From: Roseitalea sp.
Lineage (GTDB): Bacteria > Pseudomonadota > Alphaproteobacteria > Rhizobiales > Rhizobiaceae
Assembly: GCA_017642895.1 (NCBI GenBank)
Contig: JAEPON010000009.1
Span: 1-64,000, forward strand
DNA length: 64,000 nt
Reading direction: 5' to 3'
The position numbers were made by a program, and so were the translations under genes. Under the pieces are notes generated by a model that saw nothing but the letters and a program-made list of their open reading frames with translations, made no database searches and was not told where the DNA came from. This document shows, piece by piece, positions 1 to 8,220 of the stretch; position 1 is the stretch's first letter; each line of letters starts with the position of its first letter.

Positions 1-432
1 CCGGAAGCCCGATGTGTCGACAACGTGCGTGTCGGCGCCGTCGACGCGGTCGGTGTTCTGGCAGCTGACGATGACGAAGCCTTCTTGCCGGCGTTCGGTG
101 ACCAGGCTGATCACCGCGACACGATCGCCTGACGGCTGGCCATCGAGCCCTGTTTGGCCAGTGAGCGTCGAAACGGTGTGCACGATATGGATGTCCGGTG
201 TCAGTTCACGCACCTTGACCTCCGTGAGTGTCAGACGCGCGCGCTGGAAGATACGCTCGAAGCCATAGGCATGGGCCTTTCGGATCGATTTGCGATTGCG
301 CCACCAGATGCCGACGACATTGACGAAGTCGGCATCCTCGGCGAACAGCTCGGCCAGTCCATCGGCGTCGTGGGCATCCCAACGCTCGAAGAACGCGCGG
401 GCGACAGCCTCGCCGGTGGCAAATCCCGTCAT
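1..432 (-). CDS. SgcJ/EcaC-like NTF2-fold protein (3' end outside window)
   Basis: The reverse strand reads open from an ATG at 430-432 to the left edge, giving about 144 residues without a stop. The sequence begins MTGFATGEAVARAFFERWDA and continues with the pattern of the SgcJ/EcaC/DUF4440 NTF2-like group: an ARAFFERWDAHDADGLAELF helix and a WWRNRKSIRKAH segment, followed by strand-rich sequence. A clear AGGAG lies just upstream of the ATG. These small cone-shaped proteins bind or turn over small hydrophobic molecules, but the substrate cannot be read from sequence. It lies 22 bases downstream of the SDR gene and probably shares its transcript. The C-terminus is cut off by the window edge. 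Confidence 0.75.
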   Translation of the reverse strand, partial: MTGFATGEAVARAFFERWDAHDADGLAELFAEDADFVNVVGIWWRNRKSIRKAHAYGFERIFQRARLTLTEVKVRELTPDIHIVHTVSTLTGQTGLDGQPSGDRVAVISLVTERRQEGFVIVSCQNTDRVDGADTHVVDTSGFR

Positions 433-454
433 GGCAGCTCTCCTGTTCAAGCAA

Positions 455-1171
455 TCAGAACCGCTCCACCCAAGGCCGCAGGTCGAGTTCCTGCGTCCAG
501 GCACTGCGGTGCTGGATGTGGAGTTGCCAATAGGCCTCGGCGATGGCCTGCGGGCTAAGCGTCTTATCGGGCGCATCGAGATCGCCCGACAGGGCGCCGG
601 TGTTCTCGCCAATGCCGCCATCGATGATGATGTGGGCGACGTGAATGCCGTTGGGGCCCAGTTCCCGCGCCATGCTTTGCGCCAGCGCGCGCAGGCCGAA
701 CTTCGACATCGCAAAGCCTGCGAAGTTGGCGCTGCCGCGCAGACCCGCCGTTGCGCCGGTGAACAGGATCGTGCCGGCCATCCCGGCGTCCAGCATGCCC
801 TTTGCCGCCTGCTGACCGACGAGGAAGCCGCCAAAAGTGCCGATGCGCCAGCAGTTTTCGACCGCAGACGGATCGAGCTCGGCGATCGAACCCATGGTGA
901 AGGCGCCGGCGTTGAAGGCGACCAAAGAGGGCGTGCCCAACTCGGAATTGACGGTCTCGAACAGATCCGCCACCGCCTGGGCGTCTCCAACATCACAGCC
1001 ATAGGCCTTTGCCTGGCTGGACAGACCACGTTCAGCGATCAGTGCCTCAAGCTTGCCTTGGTTGCGGGCGACAGCCGCGACCTGAAAGCCCTCGGCCGCG
1101 AACTTCTGAACAAGCGCAGCGCCAAGACCCGGCCCGACGCCGGCGACAAGAGCGATCTTTTTATCTGCCAT
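455..1171 (-). CDS. SDR-family protein with Phe in place of catalytic Tyr
   Basis: A 238-residue short-chain dehydrogenase/reductase-type protein. The nucleotide-binding loop is near the N-terminus (VAGVGPGLGAAL, about residues 8-19), then CDVGDAQAV and a GATAGLRGSANF strand. The usual YxxxK catalytic pair reads FAMSK, so the Tyr is replaced by Phe while the Lys is kept; I recall FAxxKF in a subgroup of SDRs near this type, so it may be a family trait. The start is the ATG at 1169-1171, preceded by AAGGAG; longer upstream reading is not SDR-like. It is flanked on the same strand by the MATE gene (11 bases upstream) and the NTF2-like gene, so a small operon is likely. Substrate unknown. Confidence 0.85.
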   Translation of the reverse strand: MADKKIALVAGVGPGLGAALVQKFAAEGFQVAAVARNQGKLEALIAERGLSSQAKAYGCDVGDAQAVADLFETVNSELGTPSLVAFNAGAFTMGSIAELDPSAVENCWRIGTFGGFLVGQQAAKGMLDAGMAGTILFTGATAGLRGSANFAGFAMSKFGLRALAQSMARELGPNGIHVAHIIIDGGIGENTGALSGDLDAPDKTLSPQAIAEAYWQLHIQHRSAWTQELDLRPWVERF

Positions 1172-1182
1172 GGGTTTCTCCT

Positions 1183-2562
1183 TCAGAGGGCGGATGGGAT
1201 GTTTGCTGGGGCCGTCTTGTGCCAGAACCGGGCCTGCAGCGTGAATGCGGCGATGAAGATGCCGATACCATAGCCTAGCCAGACACCGCCCGGCCCGAAA
1301 TCGAACACGAAGCCGGAGACATAGGCGGTCGGCAGGGCAATCAGCCAATAGACGCCGATTGTGATGAGCGTCGGCACGCGCACGTCCAGCATGCCACGCA
1401 ATGCGCCCATGGCGGTTGACTGCAAGCCATCGGCCAGTTGCATGAACGCGGTGGCCAGGAACAAGGCCACGGCGAGTACGAACACGTCCGCATCATCGGT
1501 CAGCGCGCCTGCAATCGTCTCCCGGGTCAGCAGCAAGACGACAACCACGCATACCATCCACGCAACGACAGCGCCGGTCGCACCAATACCGATCGGACGC
1601 AGGCGGGCCGGCTGCTTTGCGCCGACCGTCTGCCCGACGCGAATGCTCACCGCGACCGTCATGCCCAGCGGGACCATGTAGAGGATCGCGGCAATCGAAT
1701 GGACCACCTGGTTGGCGGCGAGTGCCGTGGGACCGAACAGACCCAGCATCAATCCGGCCAATGCGTAGGCCGATGCCTCGCCGCTGAACGACAGCGAAAC
1801 AGGCAGGCCTTCGGCAAGACCGCGCCGCACCTCGGACCGCGACACCGACGCCCGCCGTCGAAAGGGCGCCATCGTGGCCGACCGGCGCCAATAGGTCCAG
1901 GCCGTGACAAGCGCAATGAGGCTCGCGACGACGCTGCCGATGCCCGCCCCGAGCAGCCCGAGGCCTTGCCAGCCGGGACCGCCGTGGATCAGACCATAGC
2001 TGACCGGCAGGTGGACAAGAGCGCCCAGCATCGCGACGGATGTGGCGGTCCAGGGTCGTCCCGTAGCGTTGAACAATCCGGTGAGCACGGCGAGCAATGT
2101 GAAGGGCACGAGCATGCCGCTCTTGGCAACCCAATAGGGCCACAGAACCTCCATGACCCGGTCGGGCTGGCCGAGAATGCGTAACAGCGGAAAGGCGGCG
2201 AGCATCAACAGCATGCCCAGCCCGCCTGCAACCAGCGCCACCACAAAGCCGGTCCGCACGGCAGCCGAGACAGCGACATTTTCGCCCGCGCCGTTGGCCT
2301 GCGCCATGCGCACATGGATCACGGACATCAAGCCATGCAGCGCCGAATAGAAGATGATCAGCACACTGGTGGTGATCCCGGTGGCGGCCAGCGCTTGTGT
2401 GCCCAAAGGCGCGATCAGGATGGTGTCGATGACGCCCATCAGAGTGGTCGCCATCATCCCGACAATGATCGGCACAGCCAGTGCAGCAATGCCCGGCACT
2501 TCGCGGACGCTGGCGATCGTCAACGAGCGGGCGCCGGGCTGCTTGATGATTGAGGTTCTCAT
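1183..2562 (-). CDS. MATE-family efflux transporter
   Basis: A 459-residue polytopic membrane protein with about 12 hydrophobic segments in two similar halves, typical in length for MATE (NorM-like) exporters. The N-terminal part has the family's first helices (IAALAVPIIVGMMATTLMGVIDTILIA), and the second half repeats the pattern (SFSGEASAYALAGLMLGLFGPTALAANQ). MATE proteins export cationic drugs or metabolites using Na+ or H+ gradients. I chose the ATG at 2560-2562 because the protein then begins just ahead of the first conserved helix; there is no strong Shine-Dalgarno. It lies between the NmrA-like gene and the SDR gene on the same strand. Substrate not predictable. Confidence 0.88.
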   Translation of the reverse strand: MRTSIIKQPGARSLTIASVREVPGIAALAVPIIVGMMATTLMGVIDTILIAPLGTQALAATGITTSVLIIFYSALHGLMSVIHVRMAQANGAGENVAVSAAVRTGFVVALVAGGLGMLLMLAAFPLLRILGQPDRVMEVLWPYWVAKSGMLVPFTLLAVLTGLFNATGRPWTATSVAMLGALVHLPVSYGLIHGGPGWQGLGLLGAGIGSVVASLIALVTAWTYWRRSATMAPFRRRASVSRSEVRRGLAEGLPVSLSFSGEASAYALAGLMLGLFGPTALAANQVVHSIAAILYMVPLGMTVAVSIRVGQTVGAKQPARLRPIGIGATGAVVAWMVCVVVVLLLTRETIAGALTDDADVFVLAVALFLATAFMQLADGLQSTAMGALRGMLDVRVPTLITIGVYWLIALPTAYVSGFVFDFGPGGVWLGYGIGIFIAAFTLQARFWHKTAPANIPSAL

Positions 2563-2603
2563 GGTTGCGGCCCTGCCGCGCAGCGGACAGCCGGTCCAAC
2601 CGT

Positions 2604-3503
2604 TCAGGCGGCCGACGAAGCAGGCTGATCCCGGCCGTCGGCGCGCAGATAGGCTTCGAGCGTCAGGGCCTCGGGATGCCACCGCCGGAGGTAGCGCGGA
2701 TCGCCATCCATGCCGAACGTATCGAAGTAGCGGTACATGGAGGTCAGTTCCTCGCCCTGCTGTTCAAGGCACGCCTCCCATGACATTTGCTCATAGCGAA
2801 CAGATCGGCCCGTAACTTGCGCGAAGGTCTCCGCAATCTCGTCCATGGTCGAGACATCGCCGGTCAGCGGCATGATCTGGCCGGCCCAGATATCGGGACG
2901 TTCGAAGGCAAGCACGGCCATTGCCGCGATGTCGACGACTGCCACCTGGCGGTAGACAGTGTCAGGCCGCATCGGGTAGCGGATCACGCCGTCCTGCTCG
3001 ATGGCCTGACGATCCCATACCCAATTGTCCATGAAGGCTGCCGGGCGGAACACCGTCCAATGCACGTCGAGCGATCGGACGCGCTGTTCCACCTGCCACT
3101 TGCTGTCCAGATGCGGCACACCGGTGTTGCGGTCCATGGTCGAGGCACCGCTGTAGACGATGTGACCGACCCCTGCTGCGCCGGCCGCCTCGGTCAGGTT
3201 CAGGCCTTGGCGCAGCTCAGCCTCGACGCCGGATTCCAGAAAGTCTTGCACCGAGAACACCGCACCGGCGCCCGTCAACGCCGTGTCGAGCGACATGCGG
3301 TCTTCGAGATCGGCTGTAACGACCTCGGCGCCCATCTGCGCCAGCTCGGCAGCAGCCGGTTTGGCCGGATTGCGCGTCAGCGCGCGAACCTTGTGACCGC
3401 GTTCAAGCAGTCGGCGGACAACCGCGCCGCCTTGCTTGCCCGTCGCGCCGGCCACGACGATGGGGCGATCATATGTCTTGATGGAGTTTTGCGTATCAGT
3501 CAT
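2604..3503 (-). CDS. NmrA-family NAD(P)-binding protein
   Basis: A 299-residue atypical SDR of the NmrA/HSCARG type. The N-terminus carries a Rossmann loop (VVAGATGKQGGAVVRRLL, about residues 15-32), followed by VRALTRNPAKPAAAEL, which usually distinguishes NADP(H) from NAD(H), and the FRPAAFMDNW motif near residue 150. Members act as redox sensors or quinone/flavin-type reductases; which applies here is unclear. The ATG is preceded by a purine-rich GGAAGGAATTGAGAG stretch. It is divergent from the LysR gene (113 bases between the starts), and the palindrome at 3598 makes regulation by that LysR protein likely. It is first in a same-strand run with MATE, SDR and NTF2-like genes. Confidence 0.85.
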   Translation of the reverse strand: MTDTQNSIKTYDRPIVVAGATGKQGGAVVRRLLERGHKVRALTRNPAKPAAAELAQMGAEVVTADLEDRMSLDTALTGAGAVFSVQDFLESGVEAELRQGLNLTEAAGAAGVGHIVYSGASTMDRNTGVPHLDSKWQVEQRVRSLDVHWTVFRPAAFMDNWVWDRQAIEQDGVIRYPMRPDTVYRQVAVVDIAAMAVLAFERPDIWAGQIMPLTGDVSTMDEIAETFAQVTGRSVRYEQMSWEACLEQQGEELTSMYRYFDTFGMDGDPRYLRRWHPEALTLEAYLRADGRDQPASSAA

Positions 3504-3597
3504 CTCTCAATTCCTTCCAACCCGGTCCGGGATCGCCGGTTGGGCAGCCAGATAGATGCTTTGTCGAACGCTAGGGATTGCGAAACGATCGATGATT

Positions 3598-3618
3598 ATG
3601 ATCTATCGAATAGATCAT
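3598..3618. promoter_or_regulatory. perfect 9+3+9 palindrome at lysR start
   Basis: ATGATCTAT-CGA-ATAGATCAT is an exact inverted repeat with a 3-bp centre. It lies between the divergent NmrA-like and LysR genes and its right end includes the first two bases of the lysR ATG. LysR-type regulators bind dyads in such spacers and repress themselves, so this is the best operator candidate. No strong Shine-Dalgarno precedes the lysR ATG, perhaps because the operator occupies that space. Confidence 0.6.
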
Positions 3619-4504
3619 GCTGGATGGACTGACCCTCGATCAATTGCGTGTGCTGGTGGCGATTGCGGAGACCGGCAGCTTTCGGGCGGCCGCTGGCCGG
3701 CTGCAGCGGGCACAGTCGGCCATCAGTCACGCGATCGCGTCGCTTGAAGCGCAGCTCAATGTCGTACTCTTCGATCGATCCGGCTATCGCCCGGTCTTGA
3801 CCGACGAGGGTCGGACGCTTCTTGCTGATGCGCGCCGGGTGCTGGCGCAGACCGAAGGCTTGAAGGCGCTCGCGCGCAGCTTCACAACCGGCATCGAAAC
3901 CAGCTTGGACATCGCCATCGACCCGTTTGTCGACCTTATGTGGGTTGCCCGAGCCTTTCACGCCGTGCACGAGGCGTTTCCCGAGGTCGGCATGCGCATC
4001 CGCACAATGCCGTTGGGCGGCCCTTTGGTCGCGGTGCGCGACCGTGGCAGCCTGTTCGGGCTGTCGGTCTCTGACGAGATCCGCGACGACGCGCTGACGA
4101 TGGAGGCCGTCGGCGCGGTCACCCTTTATGCCGTGACCGCGCCGGGTCATCGCCTAGCCAATGAAACACCGCCCGTCGATGTGAGCGATCAACTCAACAT
4201 CGTCGTCTCGGATCCGACGGATGTAACGGCGGGCGTCGATTACGGCGTTGGAGGACCAAGAGCCTGGCGAGTCGATGACCTTCAAACCAAACGCGCGCTG
4301 ATCATGGCCGGCATTGGCTGGGGCAACATGCCGTCACACCTCGTTGAAGCCGATATTGCGGCCGGACGCCTCGCACGCATTGCGCCGCAGGGTATCGGCA
4401 AGGACGGGGCAACCGTCATGCCCGTCTACCTGATCCACCGCCAGGGCGCGATGCTCGGGCCCGCCGGCACGTGCCTTCGGAACGCGATCCTCAGGGACAC
4501 GTAG
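3617..4504 (+). CDS. LysR-family transcriptional regulator
   Basis: A 295-residue LysR-type regulator. The N-terminal winged helix-turn-helix is clear: LTLDQLRVLVAIAETGSFRA, then RAQSAISHAIASLEAQLNVVLFDRS, covering about residues 5-60. An effector-binding domain follows (about 90-290) with the usual periplasmic-binding-protein-like fold. The start is the ATG at 3617, giving the canonical N-terminus (MLDGLTLDQLRVL); it overlaps a perfect palindrome and has little Shine-Dalgarno. It is divergent from the NmrA-like gene, so the likely targets are itself and the NmrA/MATE/SDR run. The effector is unknown. Confidence 0.9.
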   Translation: MLDGLTLDQLRVLVAIAETGSFRAAAGRLQRAQSAISHAIASLEAQLNVVLFDRSGYRPVLTDEGRTLLADARRVLAQTEGLKALARSFTTGIETSLDIAIDPFVDLMWVARAFHAVHEAFPEVGMRIRTMPLGGPLVAVRDRGSLFGLSVSDEIRDDALTMEAVGAVTLYAVTAPGHRLANETPPVDVSDQLNIVVSDPTDVTAGVDYGVGGPRAWRVDDLQTKRALIMAGIGWGNMPSHLVEADIAAGRLARIAPQGIGKDGATVMPVYLIHRQGAMLGPAGTCLRNAILRDT

Positions 4505-4627
4505 CCGCCCGAACACGACGACACCTGAAATCGATCCTCTCGGCGACGCTACCTTGAACCGCAAGTCGCGCGCATGCGGAGTCCGTTCGGCATCAACGGA
4601 AAGGTCGATTCTGGCGGCTGAGCGGAC
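4505..4627. other. convergent spacer, no gene seen
   Basis: This is a 123-base gap between the convergent lysR and gntR genes. I see no open frame of interest and no clear T-tailed hairpin. Confidence 0.5.
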
Positions 4628-5398
4628 TCAACGAGTTACCTCGATTTCGAACCGATACCGGTCGGCACGGAAGTTCAGGATCACATACTCTGCCGGTTTT
4701 CCATCGATGGAGTACGATGTGCGCCGTGCGATGAGGATCGGCTGACCTTCACCCACTCGCAATTCCTCGGCGATGGCCCCGGTCGCTGACGCCGCCTCGA
4801 TGAACTGATGAGCGCGTCCGATCGTGATGCCACAGTTGTTCTTCAGCCAAGTATAAAGCGAGGCGGTGGCAAGTGCCTCGGTGGTCGGCGGAACCACACT
4901 GCGCAACAGAGGTGGCGCGATCCAGGATACAGCGAGCCCGATCGGTTTATCGTTAGCCAGCAGCAGCCGCCGCGAGCGGAAGGTGAGCGTGCCGGGCTTG
5001 ATTTCAAGCGACTCGGCCACTTCAGCGTTGGCTGGAAAATGTCCCGTCTCCAAAGTGCGGTAGGAGGGCGTTAGGCCGCGTCGCCGCATGTCTTCGGAGA
5101 AGCCGGACAGTTCCTGGGCCGGCTGGTCGATCTGCTTTCTGACCACAATCGATCCTTTGCCCGGCCGGCGGACAATGAGCCCGTCACCCTCGAGTTCGTT
5201 GAGAGCGGCGCGGGAAGTGGCTCTGCTCACGCCAAAAAGGTCATTGAGCTGCGCCTCTGATGGCAGCACGTCGCCAGGACCGAATTCCCCTGCGTCGATC
5301 GCCGCGCGCAGGCGCTTGGCAATCTGAAACCACAACGGAACGGGTTCGCTTCCGTCGAGCGGAGCATTCCAGTAAATGTCCGAATGTTCGAATGTCAT
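4628..5398 (-). CDS. GntR-family regulator, HutC/FarR type
   Basis: A 256-residue GntR regulator. The N-terminal winged helix (about residues 15-85) shows PLWFQIAKRLRAAIDAGEF, GDVLPSEAQLNDLFGVSRAT and GLIVRRPGKGSIV. The C-terminal part (about 100-250) is a UbiC-type (UTRA) effector domain with RRLLLANDKPIGLAVSWIAP and RRTSYSIDGKPAEYVI, which marks the HutC subfamily. Start ATG at 5396-5398; a longer reading from further upstream would run through the promoter palindrome. It diverges from the ABC/kinase operon starting at 5548 and most likely represses it until the imported sugar or a phosphorylated derivative binds the UTRA domain. Confidence 0.9.
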   Translation of the reverse strand: MTFEHSDIYWNAPLDGSEPVPLWFQIAKRLRAAIDAGEFGPGDVLPSEAQLNDLFGVSRATSRAALNELEGDGLIVRRPGKGSIVVRKQIDQPAQELSGFSEDMRRRGLTPSYRTLETGHFPANAEVAESLEIKPGTLTFRSRRLLLANDKPIGLAVSWIAPPLLRSVVPPTTEALATASLYTWLKNNCGITIGRAHQFIEAASATGAIAEELRVGEGQPILIARRTSYSIDGKPAEYVILNFRADRYRFEIEVTR

Positions 5399-5404
5399 GA
5401 CATT
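5391..5404. promoter_or_regulatory. palindromic GntR operator candidate
   Basis: AATGTCATGACATT is a perfect 14-bp palindrome that contains the gntR start codon. A related half-site (AAATGTCA) occurs about 30 bases away at 5432-5439, and a TTGACA -35-like hexamer lies at 5409-5414. HutC-type regulators bind short TGTC/GACA dyads, so this is a plausible operator for both the regulator and the divergent operon. I could not see a convincing -10 for the TTGACA. Confidence 0.55.
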
Positions 5405-5547
5405 TGCCTTGACAGATGCGCCAGAAACGAGAAATGTCAAAGTCGCATGCGGAAGGCAAGTGCTCCCTTGGCGGAGCAAGAGCCGCCAAAGGACCTGTGT
5501 GTCCGTTCCGCCACGGCGCAATGCGCGCAAACTGAAGGGAGCAAATC

Positions 5548-6651
5548 ATGAGCATGAGGGTTTTTTGTGCGACTGCGTTGATTGCAGCGATGACGGGCAC
5601 GATCGCAGTTGCAGACGAAACACTGCCGATTTCCGGCAAGACCTGCGAGGAACTGGCCGCCGTTTATGAGCGGTTGCCAATGATTGATATCCTGCCGATG
5701 GAAGCGGGGCCGGTCGAGATCGACGGGGAGGTTCGCGACATTGTGGTTGGGTTTTCCCAAACAGGGTTCAACCACCCGTGGCGCATTGCCATGCTCGAAG
5801 CTGCCCAGGCCGAAGCTTGCCGCCATCCCAATGTGAGCCTCATCGTGCTCGATGGCAACGTGGACGTTGCCAAGCAGAACAATGATGTCCGCGATCTGAT
5901 TGCGCGCGGCGTGGATGCGGTGTTGCTCAGTCCCGTTGAATCCGCCGCCCTTGGTCCGGCATCACGCGCCGTCATGCGTGAGGGCATTCCGCTGATCGTC
6001 ATGGACCGTGACGTTCCAACGGAAAAGACGCTGTTCATCGGCCAAAGCAACGTAACCATGGGCGAGAGCGTTGCGCGCGTGATGGCCGAGGATCTTGACG
6101 GGCAGGGCAACATTGTCGTGATCACCGGTTTGCAGGGTTCATCACCCGCAATAGACCGCGATCGCGGCATGAAGAATGTGTTGGCGGACCATCCTGGAAT
6201 CAACGTGTTGGCGGTGGGCGACGGACAGTGGATTCGTGAGCCTGCCGTGCCGATCATGGAGGATTTCTTGACGGCCTTCCCAGAGATCGACGCGGTGTTC
6301 TCGCATGCGGAAGAATCGTCATGGGGCGCCCAGCTTGCGATTGCACGGGCTCAACGCTGTGACGAAGGCATCCTCCATTACACCTTCGACGGTTCCAATG
6401 CGGGTTTCAAGTCGGTGGCCGCAGGGACGTTCCGGGCGGACGGCAACTACACGCCCTTTATCGGCGACATCGGACTGCGCGCCGCGCTTATGGCGTTGAA
6501 AGGCCAGGAAATTCCTGATGCCGCGGCCTATGAAGAACCGGGCCTCCGACTGCAACTGCCCGATTCACCGACCGTAACCGAGGCCAATGCCGAGGAATGG
6601 ATCGGCCGCGGCTGGGGCGATTTTGAGCCGCCGCTCGATCCCTGCAAGTAA
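5548..6651 (+). CDS. sugar-type ABC transporter substrate-binding protein
   Basis: A 367-residue periplasmic binding protein of the ribose/galactose (Peripla_BP_4) class. An N-terminal signal peptide ends near residue 22 (MSMRVFCATALIAAMTGTIAVADE). The mature protein has VVGFSQTGFNHPWRIAMLEA, DVRDLIARGVDAVLLSPVES and GIPLIVMDRDVPTEKTLFIG, the expected pattern of the two Rossmann-like lobes. AAGGGAG precedes the ATG. It captures the ligand for the permease at 8221. It is the first gene of a six-gene operon under the divergent HutC-type regulator. The ligand is probably a sugar or sugar derivative. Confidence 0.92.
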   Translation: MSMRVFCATALIAAMTGTIAVADETLPISGKTCEELAAVYERLPMIDILPMEAGPVEIDGEVRDIVVGFSQTGFNHPWRIAMLEAAQAEACRHPNVSLIVLDGNVDVAKQNNDVRDLIARGVDAVLLSPVESAALGPASRAVMREGIPLIVMDRDVPTEKTLFIGQSNVTMGESVARVMAEDLDGQGNIVVITGLQGSSPAIDRDRGMKNVLADHPGINVLAVGDGQWIREPAVPIMEDFLTAFPEIDAVFSHAEESSWGAQLAIARAQRCDEGILHYTFDGSNAGFKSVAAGTFRADGNYTPFIGDIGLRAALMALKGQEIPDAAAYEEPGLRLQLPDSPTVTEANAEEWIGRGWGDFEPPLDPCK

Positions 6652-6661
6652 AGATGATCTG

Positions 6662-6686
6662 CCTTGCCGGCGCTGAGCCGGCAGGG
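6662..6686 (+). promoter_or_regulatory. intercistronic stem-loop after binding-protein gene
   Basis: CCTTGCCGGC-gctga-GCCGGCAGGG can form a 10-bp stem (one G-U pair) with a 5-base loop, starting 10 bases after the binding-protein stop. It has no T-tract. Such stem-loops after the solute-binding gene stabilise the upstream mRNA and give more binding protein than ATPase or permease. It also argues against translation of the ATPase starting at the TTG at 6664. Confidence 0.6.
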
Positions 6687-6714
6687 CATTGACAAGCATA
6701 CCATCGAGTTCAAC

Positions 6715-8202
6715 GTGGCCTCATCCCTCCTCTCTGCGACCGGGCTGCGAAAATCGTTCAGCAACAATCCGGTCCTCAAGGACGTAGACCTTTCCGTAGC
6801 GCCGGGCGAGATTCATGCCTTAGTTGGCGAGAACGGTGCTGGTAAGTCGACATTGATCAAGATCCTTGCCGGCGTTCACAAAGCCGATGCGGGTGAGATC
6901 AAACTCGCCGGACGCAAGCTGGTATTGAAGACGCCGCAGGACGCCATCGCGAACGGGATTGTCGTCATCCATCAGGAGCTGTCATTGGCGCCGCACCTGT
7001 CGGCGGAAGAAAACATCTTTCTGGGTCATTTTCCGCGCACCGGATTTGGCACGCTTGACCGAACCGCCATGCGCACGACCACGCGACAACTGCTGGAAAG
7101 GTTAAAGATCGAGATTGATCCGACCATACCGGTGGCCCGTCTCAGCATCGCGCAGCAACAGATGATCGAGATCGCCAAGGCGATTTCCTTCAATGCTCGG
7201 CTTCTGGTTCTGGATGAGCCGACGGCGGTGCTCGATTCGGGGCGTGTCGATACACTTTTCGAGCTCATCGGCAGGCTGCGCGCCGAGGGTATCGGGATCA
7301 TTTTCATCTCGCACCACCTCGATGAGGTGTTCCGCATCAGCGATCGCGTCTCGGTGTTGCGTGATGGACAATTGACCGGCGTCGCCGACATCACGTCCAT
7401 CAATAAGGACTGGCTCATCTCCAAAATGATCGGGCGCAAGTTTGAGCGACACGATGCCCAAGCGCGAGCAACCGGCGAAGCGGCGGTTGAACTTATGGCC
7501 TTGAGCGCGCCCGGAGCGTTCGAAGACGTCACTTTCAGCGTTGCTAAGGGGGAGATCGTTGCTCTGGCCGGATTGATTGGCGCGGGGCGCAGCGAGGTCG
7601 GCGAAGCCATATATGGCCTGCGAAAGCCGAATGCCGGCGCTCTGCGTATCTTCGGAAAAGACGTGCGTCGTTCCAACCCGCGCTATGCGGCAGCCAAGGG
7701 GGTTGCCTATGTGAGCGAGGATCGCAAGGCACTGGGTCTGCTGGCCAACCGGCCTGTCCGGGAAAACGCGACTATCGCCGCTCTTGCACGCTTCTGCCGT
7801 CTTGGTTTCGTGGGCATCGCCAAGGAGAAGGCATTTGTCGGCAGTTCGATTTCAGAACTCGACATTCGGCTGGCCTCAATGGAAGCAAACATCGCGACGC
7901 TGAGCGGCGGCAATCAACAGAAAGTTATGCTCGCAAGAGCACTGGCAACGAAACCGAAAATCCTCGTGTTTGATGAGCCGACCCGAGGCGTCGATATCGG
8001 CGCCAAACGCGAGATCTATCGTTTCATCGAAATGCTCGCGTCCGAGGGTGTGGCAATCGTGATGATCTCGTCGGAGCTTGAAGAGGTTCTGCGCCTTGCG
8101 GACCAAGTGGTTGTGATGCGGCAAGGCAGGGTGACGGCCACATTGCCCAAGAGTGAGGCGAGCGAAGAAACAATCATGCGTGCCGCTTCCATCGGCGCCT
8201 GA
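6715..8202 (+). CDS. sugar ABC transporter ATP-binding protein (two ABC domains)
   Basis: A tandem ABC ATPase of the RbsA/MglA class, about 495 residues from the GTG at 6715. The first domain has Walker A (VGENGAGKST), signature LSIAQQQMIEIAKA and Walker B LLVLDEPTAVLD. The second has the degenerate Walker A typical of this family (AGLIGAGRSEV), a canonical LSGGNQQKVMLARAL signature and ILVFDEPTRGVD. I prefer the GTG at 6715 because the upstream in-frame TTG (6664) lies inside the stem-loop and adds residues unlike the family N-terminus. It energises the permease at 8221. Confidence 0.9.
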   Translation: MASSLLSATGLRKSFSNNPVLKDVDLSVAPGEIHALVGENGAGKSTLIKILAGVHKADAGEIKLAGRKLVLKTPQDAIANGIVVIHQELSLAPHLSAEENIFLGHFPRTGFGTLDRTAMRTTTRQLLERLKIEIDPTIPVARLSIAQQQMIEIAKAISFNARLLVLDEPTAVLDSGRVDTLFELIGRLRAEGIGIIFISHHLDEVFRISDRVSVLRDGQLTGVADITSINKDWLISKMIGRKFERHDAQARATGEAAVELMALSAPGAFEDVTFSVAKGEIVALAGLIGAGRSEVGEAIYGLRKPNAGALRIFGKDVRRSNPRYAAAKGVAYVSEDRKALGLLANRPVRENATIAALARFCRLGFVGIAKEKAFVGSSISELDIRLASMEANIATLSGGNQQKVMLARALATKPKILVFDEPTRGVDIGAKREIYRFIEMLASEGVAIVMISSELEEVLRLADQVVVMRQGRVTATLPKSEASEETIMRAASIGA

Positions 8203-8220
8203 CAAAATGAGAGATCGATC

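Noticed and set aside
6664..6714. TTG start for the ABC ATPase at 6664
   Set aside because: The codon lies inside a 10-bp stem-loop and adds residues unlike the family; the GTG at 6715 is preferred.
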